10,523 nucleotides of DNA from Frankiales bacterium (GTDB lineage: Bacteria; Actinomycetota; Actinomycetes; Mycobacteriales; SCTD01). The position numbers and the translations under genes were made by a program. The notes under the pieces are model-generated. The model saw only the letters and a list, made by a program, of their open reading frames with translations, searched no databases and was not told where the DNA came from. Every line of letters starts with the position of its first letter. Position 1 is the first letter of the stretch. The stretch lies in NCBI GenBank assembly GCA_025965735.1, contig JAOPWK010000132.1, forward strand, positions 1 to 10,523, read 5' to 3'. Below, piece after piece: positions 6,347-10,523 of this stretch.

Positions 6347-6616
6347 ATGCAGCTCGAGCTCGAAGGCGACGCCCTCAAAGCCACCGTGAACCGGCTCCGG
6401 CGCGCGCAGGGGCAGATCAACGGTGTCATCCGCATGATCGAGGAGCAGCAGGACTGCCGGGCCGTCGTCACCCAGCTGGCCGCGGTGTCCAAGGCCCTCG
6501 ACAAGGCCGGGTTCACCATCGTCGCCACCGGCCTGAAGCAGTGCGTGCTGGCCGACGGGGAGAGCAACGACGTCGACATGGCCGAGATGGAGAAGCTCTT
6601 CCTCAGCCTGGCCTGA
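6347..6616 (+). CDS. cstR: CsoR/CstR-family repressor, persulfide-sensor type
   Basis: An 89-residue all-helical protein of the metal-sensitive repressor family (DUF156: CsoR, RcnR, FrmR, CstR), which forms disc-shaped tetramers on C/G-tract palindromes. The N-terminal RLRRAQGQINGVIRMIEE (residues 16-33) is the family's strongest signature. Cys37 and Cys66 match the two reactive cysteines of CstR, which form di- to tetrasulfide links on meeting persulfides. Copper-sensing CsoR needs a His four residues before the second Cys; here that position is Gly62, so copper sensing is unlikely. ATG at 6347 is supported by AGGAG (6337-6341), 5 nt upstream; longer in-frame forms lack a binding site. It is last in the rhodanese-dioxygenase operon and two matching operators lie in the window, so autoregulation plus control of the exporter pair is expected. 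Confidence 0.9.
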   Translation: MQLELEGDALKATVNRLRRAQGQINGVIRMIEEQQDCRAVVTQLAAVSKALDKAGFTIVATGLKQCVLADGESNDVDMAEMEKLFLSLA

Positions 6617-6624
6617 CGTCGGGC

Positions 6625-6664
6625 CTGATCCTCCTCAGATCAGAAGGGCACGCGGGCCGCGTGC
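6625..6664 (+). terminator. Tandem hairpins ending the cstR operon
   Basis: CTGATC (6625-6630) pairs with GATCAG (6638-6643) around a 7-nt loop. Four bases later GCACGCG (6648-6654) pairs with CGCGTGC (6658-6664) around a 3-nt loop. Both stems are perfect and begin 9 nt after the cstR stop codon. There is no T-tract, so termination is inferred from position and stability. Confidence 0.45.
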
Positions 6665-6731
6665 GCGCCGCGCAGCAGCTCGCACCAGCCACCCAGCCGC
6701 GCGCAGATCCGGGCGAGCAGCCGTCGGCGCA

Positions 6732-6816
6732 GGCCAGGCGGTGAGGCATCAGGACCGGGCGCCGCGATGCTCACCCGGCAAGCATGCCAGCCGCGTCCTG
6801 CGCGGAACGCCTGGCC
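6732..6816. ncRNA. Candidate structured RNA: four-way junction fold
   Basis: GGCCAGGCG (6732-6740) and CGCCTGGCC (6808-6816) are perfect complements and form a 9-bp closing helix. Stacked directly on its 5' arm is a second helix, GTGAGGCATC (6741-6750) with GATGCTCAC (6766-6774): 9 pairs and one bulged G. Two smaller hairpins follow: GGCA/TGCC (6777-6788, 4-nt loop) and CCGCG/CGCGG (6791-6805, 5-nt loop). Linkers are 0, 2, 2 and 2 nt. The pairing was read by eye and works for either strand. It is not a tRNA: helix lengths and loops do not fit and no T-loop sequence is present. The short hairpins could be chance in GC-rich DNA, but the two long adjacent helices are less easily dismissed. Function and transcription are unknown. 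Confidence 0.3.
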
Positions 6817-6957
6817 GCGACGCCCGCACGTCGGGCACGTTCATCCGCGCCGTCGACCCCACCGGGACGGACCGGCACGGGCGGGGCTGCTAGTCACTTC
6901 TGACGGTTCCCACCCGTAGTGCCTGCGCGGTCGGGCCGCAGCCCAGACGATCTTCCT

Positions 6958-7215
6958 ATGGCACTGTCGGACGTGGACCGGCTCAGGCGACTCGCCGAGG
7001 GCATCAACGGCGCGTCCGGTCCCGAAGAGGCCGTCGAGCGAGCCGTCGCCGCCCTGACCGTCCTGCGACGCCTGGAGGCCGGGTTCTGCTCCGACCGGGA
7101 CGGGGCCATCTGCGCGTTGCACCGCTCGGGCGAGAGCCTGCAGAGGATCCGGGAGCGCACCGGTCTGAGCCGCGCGCGCATCCACCAGATCGTCCAGGCG
7201 GCTGGTCAGGGCTGA
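6958..7215 (+). CDS. Small helix-turn-helix protein, probable DNA-binding
   Basis: An 85-residue protein. The C-terminal part, about residues 47-82, reads as a helix-turn-helix: AICALHRSGESLQRIRERTG, then LSRARIHQIVQAA as the likely recognition helix. This resembles sigma-region-4 and resolvase-type HTH units. The N-terminal half is helical and charged, without membrane segments. Two cysteines (44, 52) are present. ATG at 6958 is preferred because the conserved-looking sequence begins there, but no ribosome binding site precedes it. GTG at 6919 also lacks one, so leaderless translation is possible. It lies 110 bp before the PAS-GGDEF-EAL gene on the same strand, separated by a hairpin. It may regulate that gene or itself, but nothing in the sequence proves it. 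Confidence 0.65.
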   Translation: MALSDVDRLRRLAEGINGASGPEEAVERAVAALTVLRRLEAGFCSDRDGAICALHRSGESLQRIRERTGLSRARIHQIVQAAGQG

Positions 7216-7235
7216 GCCCGCAGGCCAGCCGGGCT
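7215..7235 (+). terminator. Hairpin at the end of the small HTH gene
   Basis: AGCCCG (7215-7220) and CGGGCT (7230-7235) form a perfect 6-bp stem with a 9-nt loop. The stem starts at the last base of the HTH stop codon and is followed by TGGTCC. Its position suits a terminator lacking a T-tract. Confidence 0.4.
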
Positions 7236-7264
7236 TGGTCCGACCACGCGCTCCGACCCACGGG

Positions 7265-7290
7265 GTACTGTCAAGCGGACTGGACAGCAC
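7265..7290. repeat. Inverted repeat before the PAS-GGDEF-EAL gene, operator-like
   Basis: GTACTGTC (7265-7272) and GACAGCAC (7283-7290) are 8-bp arms with one mismatch, separated by 10 nt. The centre-to-centre spacing of 18 bp is close to two helical turns, as for a dimeric HTH regulator. It lies between the HTH gene and the start of the signalling gene. It could also be a short RNA hairpin in the leader. Confidence 0.4.
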
Positions 7291-7325
7291 GTGTGGGTTT
7301 CTCGCGGAGGAGACGCGCAAGCCTC

Positions 7326-10031
7326 GTGAGCACCAAGCCTGACCAGCCCTGCCCGGAGGGGCAGGGTGCTGATCCGACGCCGCATCTGACGCAGGCCCCC
7401 CTCTGTCACAGCGGTGACGCGGTCGTGCTGCTGGACGCCGCCGGCGCGGTGGACGTCTGGGACCACGGATGCGAGGCGTTGCTGGGATGGTCCGGGCCCG
7501 AGGTCCTGGGACGGCCCTCGGACATCCTCGTGCAGGAGGACCAGCGCGAGGCCTGGGCCCGGGCGTTGCGCACGGTCGTGGACGGGGCCGCGTCGCCGAC
7601 CTGGGACACCTGGTTCCAGAGCAAGTCCGGCCAGGCCGTCCCGGTGTCCTGCTGGCTCTCCCCGCTGCAGGACCCGGTGGCGGGACGCCGCGGGCTCCTG
7701 CTCGTCGTCCGCGACAGGAGGCCCGAGATGGCCTCGAGCCTGCAGCTGGAGCGGGCGCAGCGGCTCGCCGAGGCGCGGTTCGGCCGTTCGGTCGTCGCCC
7801 AGGCGGTGCTGGCGCCGGACCTGACCGTCATCGACGTGAACCCCGCGCTGTGCCGACTGTCCGGGTACGACACGGCACAGCTGATCGGCCGCTCGCTGCT
7901 GGAGCTCGTGCGCGCCGACGCCGACCCCGGCGCGGCGGTGGAGGACGTGGAGCGGGGGGCGGAGGGACTGCGGGTGGCGGAGCGGCAGCGCTGCGTCCTG
8001 ATGCACGCCGACGGCAGCGCCCTCCAGACGCGGCTGAGCCTGGTCGAGGTCCGTGACGCGTCACACCAGCTGGTCAGCCTCGAAGCGGTTGTGGAGGACG
8101 TCAGCATGGCTGCTGTGGCCCAGCGCGAGCTGCAGCTGGGCCAGGCCCGGTGGCAGTCCCTGGAGACGCACTCGACGGACGTGGCCCTGTTCAGCGACCG
8201 AGACGGGCGGCTGCTGTTCGTCAGCGGGTCGGTGACGGTGCGCTTCGGCTACGCGCCGGGGGAGCTGGTCGGAGCGGTCGGCTTCAGCCTGGTGCATCCT
8301 GAGGACGAGCCCGCTGTCCGGGCGATCTGGACTGCTGCCGTGGCCGCGCAGCGCGGCGCCACCCACTGCTTCGACGCCCGCGTGCGCCATGCCGACGGGT
8401 CCTGGCGGTGGGTCGAGATGTCGCTGACCAATGCCCTGGCCGATCCGGCGATAGGCGCGATGGTCGTCAACGTGATCGACGTGTCGGAGCGCAAGATGGC
8501 CGAGGCGGTGCTTCAGGAGCTGGTCGGAAAGGACCCGCTGACCGGGCTGGCCACGCGCGCGCCGCTGATGGCAGCTCTGGACGCGGTCTTCCAGGACGGC
8601 GCCGCCGGATCGACGGCGGTCGCGGTGGTCGACGTCAGCGGCCTGACCCTGATCAACGACGCGTACGGGCACCGGGTCGGCGACGGCGTGCTCGTGGCGG
8701 TGGCCCAGCGCCTCGCGCAGGCACGGGAGGGCCAGGGCGTCGTCGCGCGGGTCGGCGGCGACCGCTTCGCCCTCCTGCTGTCGAAGATGGCCGGCGCCGG
8801 GCAGGTGGCACAGGTCTGTGCAGGGCTGCTGGGCGTGATCCAGGAACCGCTGGACCTCGACGGGTGTCGCCTCGTCGTGAGCGCGAGCGTCGGCGCGGCG
8901 ATGGGCCCTGCCGCCGACGGCGGCGGCCTGCTGGGCTCGGCCGAGGCGGCCCTGTCCGCGGCCAAGGAGGGTGTGCCCGGAGCCTGTCACGTCGTTCAGG
9001 CCGAGCCTGCATCGGCCGCGGTGACACGCGCCCGGCTCATCGACGACCTGCGCCGTGGGATGGACAACAACGAGCTCCTGGTGCACTTCCAGCCCGTCCT
9101 GCGGCTGGCCGACGGACAGCCGGTGGCCGCGGAGGCGCTGGTGCGCTGGCGCCATCCGAGCCAGGGCCTGCTGGGTCCCGATGCCTTCATCGGTGCGGCC
9201 GAGGACAGCGGCCTGATCGTCGGACTCGGCCGCATCGTCCTGCGGGAGGCGTGCCTGGCTGCTGCCCGATGGGCCCACGTCCTGGTTGACGGCACCTTCC
9301 AGGTGGCCGTGAACCTGTCCGCCAGGCAGCTCACCGACGGCGACGTCGTCGAGGTCGTCCGGCAGGCTCTGCACGAGAGCGGCGCTGCACCGCAGAACCT
9401 GATGCTGGAGGTGACGGAGAGCGCTGTCATGTCCGACGTCGCCGCGGCGGTACGGGCGTTGCAGGAGCTGCGTGAACTCGGGCTCGCCATCGCGGTGGAC
9501 GACTTCGGGACGGGCTACTCCTCCCTGACCTACCTCAAGCAGTTCCCCGTGACGACCTTGAAGATCGACCGCTCCTTCGTCAGCGGGCTCGGCCACAATC
9601 GTGACGACGCCGCCATCGTCACCTCTGTCATCAACCTCGCCGGCGCGATGGGGCTGGACTGCATCGCCGAGGGGGTCGAGACCGAGCAGCAGCGGTTGGT
9701 GCTGCAGGCGCTGGGATGCGGCTACGGGCAGGGGTTCCTGTGGACTCCAGGCCTGGACGTGGCGGCCTTCGACCGGTGGCTGCGCACCCACAAGGTCCTG
9801 CCGCAGCCGCCCGGAGCACGTGCAGGTCGAGCCGAGGGAAGGCCACTGGCCGCGGCGCGTCAGCTGCCCGTGCTGCCCGCGGTGCACGCGCGGATCGCCA
9901 ACCTGCTGGCGACCGGAGCGAGCCTGACGACGATCGCCGCAGCGCTGAACGCCGATCATCAGCTGACGGCGGGCGGCAGGAGGTGGACCGCCACCTCCGT
10001 GGCCAGTCTGCTGGCCGAGCCGCCGCGCTGA
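7326..10031 (+). CDS. PAS-PAS-PAS-GGDEF-EAL cyclic-di-GMP phosphodiesterase with C-terminal HTH-like extension
   Basis: A 901-residue soluble signalling protein with no membrane segment. Three PAS sensor domains (about residues 30-133, 150-260 and 273-390) precede a GGDEF domain (399-553), an EAL domain (571-820) and an 80-residue tail. The GGDEF site is degenerate: the signature reads GGDRF (477-481), and the first metal motif is DVSGLTLIND (from Asp436) instead of DxDxFKxIND. The cyclase is probably inactive or only binds GTP. The EAL site looks complete: EAL at Glu603, NLSARQL, LEVTES, DDFGTGYSS, LKIDRSF, EGVETE and QGF, so hydrolysis of cyclic di-GMP is the likely output. The tail (about 845-901: TTIAAALN, then GGRRWTATSVASLL) resembles the DNA-binding region of serine recombinases. 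GTG at 7326 is chosen with GGAGGAG 13 nt upstream, which is rather far; GTG at 7293 would add 11 residues. Confidence 0.92.
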   Translation: MSTKPDQPCPEGQGADPTPHLTQAPLCHSGDAVVLLDAAGAVDVWDHGCEALLGWSGPEVLGRPSDILVQEDQREAWARALRTVVDGAASPTWDTWFQSKSGQAVPVSCWLSPLQDPVAGRRGLLLVVRDRRPEMASSLQLERAQRLAEARFGRSVVAQAVLAPDLTVIDVNPALCRLSGYDTAQLIGRSLLELVRADADPGAAVEDVERGAEGLRVAERQRCVLMHADGSALQTRLSLVEVRDASHQLVSLEAVVEDVSMAAVAQRELQLGQARWQSLETHSTDVALFSDRDGRLLFVSGSVTVRFGYAPGELVGAVGFSLVHPEDEPAVRAIWTAAVAAQRGATHCFDARVRHADGSWRWVEMSLTNALADPAIGAMVVNVIDVSERKMAEAVLQELVGKDPLTGLATRAPLMAALDAVFQDGAAGSTAVAVVDVSGLTLINDAYGHRVGDGVLVAVAQRLAQAREGQGVVARVGGDRFALLLSKMAGAGQVAQVCAGLLGVIQEPLDLDGCRLVVSASVGAAMGPAADGGGLLGSAEAALSAAKEGVPGACHVVQAEPASAAVTRARLIDDLRRGMDNNELLVHFQPVLRLADGQPVAAEALVRWRHPSQGLLGPDAFIGAAEDSGLIVGLGRIVLREACLAAARWAHVLVDGTFQVAVNLSARQLTDGDVVEVVRQALHESGAAPQNLMLEVTESAVMSDVAAAVRALQELRELGLAIAVDDFGTGYSSLTYLKQFPVTTLKIDRSFVSGLGHNRDDAAIVTSVINLAGAMGLDCIAEGVETEQQRLVLQALGCGYGQGFLWTPGLDVAAFDRWLRTHKVLPQPPGARAGRAEGRPLAAARQLPVLPAVHARIANLLATGASLTTIAAALNADHQLTAGGRRWTATSVASLLAEPPR

Positions 10032-10049
10032 CGGTTCGCCCGAGGACCT

Positions 10050-10523
10050 CTAGGAAGGACCCACCGGCGGGGCCGGGCCGGTCTTGCGGTCCAGGTTCTG
10101 GACGTGCAGCGCGACCTGTTCGAGCACGCGCTGGAGATCGGCGAACCAGAGCGGAAGCTGCTCCAGGCTCGCGGTCCCCTGCTGCAGGCGGTCCAGGCTG
10201 GCCGGGAGCGGGCCCGTGGTGTCCGCGAGGCGCCGCAGGGGGTCCTCGACGCCGCCGAGCGAGCGGGCCAGGCCGCTCTCCAATTCACCCAGGCGAGTGT
10301 CCAGTGACAGCAACGTGGCCTGCAGCGCCGTCAGCCGGCCGCTCAGGTCGTCGACCCGCGGGCCCACGGGCCCCACCGCGCTCTCCAGCTGCTCCTGCTC
10401 GGCGATCATCGCCTCGACCTGGTCGGCCAAGGCGGCCAGCTCCGGCGTGACCGCGCCGAGCTGCTCGGACACCGCCAGGACGGGCGGCACGACCGCGTCG
10501 ACGTTGCGGTCGATGCGCTCCAC
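10050..10523 (-). CDS. Coiled-coil protein, C-terminal part (runs off the right edge)
   Basis: At least 157 residues ending at the TAG read on the minus strand at 10052-10050. The upstream portion lies beyond the window, and the GTG at the edge need not be the start. The sequence is a long amphipathic helix: leucine-rich heptads such as LEQLPLWFADLQRVLEQVALHV near the end, and repeated LxxLxxxL segments broken by Pro/Gly (AVGPVGPRVDD, TTGPLPASLD). It is Cys-free and has no membrane segment in the visible part. Such composition suits an oligomeric structural or scaffold protein; I do not recognise a named family. It converges with the PAS-GGDEF-EAL gene, with 18 bp between the two stop codons and no clear terminator in that gap. 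Confidence 0.75.
   Translation of the reverse strand: MERIDRNVDAVVPPVLAVSEQLGAVTPELAALADQVEAMIAEQEQLESAVGPVGPRVDDLSGRLTALQATLLSLDTRLGELESGLARSLGGVEDPLRRLADTTGPLPASLDRLQQGTASLEQLPLWFADLQRVLEQVALHVQNLDRKTGPAPPVGPS

Larger units (their letters stand above)
6617..6957. other. 341-bp non-coding interval
   Basis: No open frame here has a ribosome binding site and coding character on either strand. It contains two short hairpins right after cstR (6625-6664), the multi-branched inverted-repeat structure at 6732-6816, another 5-bp hairpin after it (6818-6822 with 6829-6833), and a 14-mer (6903-6916) also found at 6144-6157. No tRNA or promoter could be recognised with confidence. Confidence 0.6.

Noticed and set aside
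6732..6816. tRNA gene or integron attC site
   Set aside because: Helix lengths, loop sizes and T-loop consensus do not fit a tRNA, and the core-site boxes of attC are absent.
8061..9959. 632-codon minus-strand open frame inside the PAS-GGDEF-EAL gene
   Set aside because: Shadow of a well-supported gene; composition is not protein-like and no ribosome binding site was seen.
10063..10082. ACCGGC/GCCGGT hairpin as terminator of the signalling gene
   Set aside because: It lies inside the coding part of the converging gene and may just reflect its Pro/Gly codons; no T-tract.

Overview
The window comes from a very GC-rich genome. Strong GC preference at third codon positions, frequent GTG starts and the protein families point to an actinobacterium. 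A soil/stone lineage such as the Geodermatophilales would fit, but I cannot fix the genus from sequence alone.

Region 1 (18-6616) looks like a sulfide/persulfide detoxification locus of the Cst type. On the minus strand lie a TerC-family membrane protein (18-1100) and, upstream of it, a TauE/SafE (TSUP) anion exporter (1217-2002). Divergent from the exporter is a large MMPL/RND-type transporter (2147-4342). Next come a single-domain rhodanese (4421-4744), a persulfide dioxygenase-rhodanese fusion of CstB architecture (4753-6135), and a short CsoR/CstR-family repressor (6347-6616). The repressor keeps the two cysteines of persulfide-sensing CstR (Cys37, Cys66) but has Gly62 where copper-sensing CsoR has a metal-binding His. 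Two operator-like palindromes share the form TACCC-N4-GGGTA. One sits in the exporter/MMPL divergent promoter region (2066-2081) and one inside the predicted rhodanese promoter (4385-4398). The simplest reading is that one regulator controls both the catabolic operon and the two divergent transporters. Persulfide would be oxidised to sulfite by the dioxygenase, sulfane sulfur passed around by the rhodaneses, and sulfite or thiosulfate exported by TSUP. The MMPL transporter is the unexpected member.

Region 2 (6617-6957) has no convincing gene. It holds two tandem hairpins just after cstR and an 85-nt segment (6732-6816) that folds on paper into a four-way junction closed by a perfect 9-bp helix: a candidate structured RNA.

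Region 3 (6958-10523) is signalling. A small helix-turn-helix protein (6958-7215) is followed, after a hairpin and an inverted repeat, by a soluble PAS-PAS-PAS-GGDEF-EAL protein (7326-10031). Its cyclase site is degenerate (GGDRF) while its EAL site looks intact, and it ends in an extra segment resembling the DNA-binding part of serine recombinases. Converging on it from the right edge is the C-terminal part of a coiled-coil protein (10050-10523). No tRNA, rRNA, CRISPR array, insertion sequence or integrase was seen.
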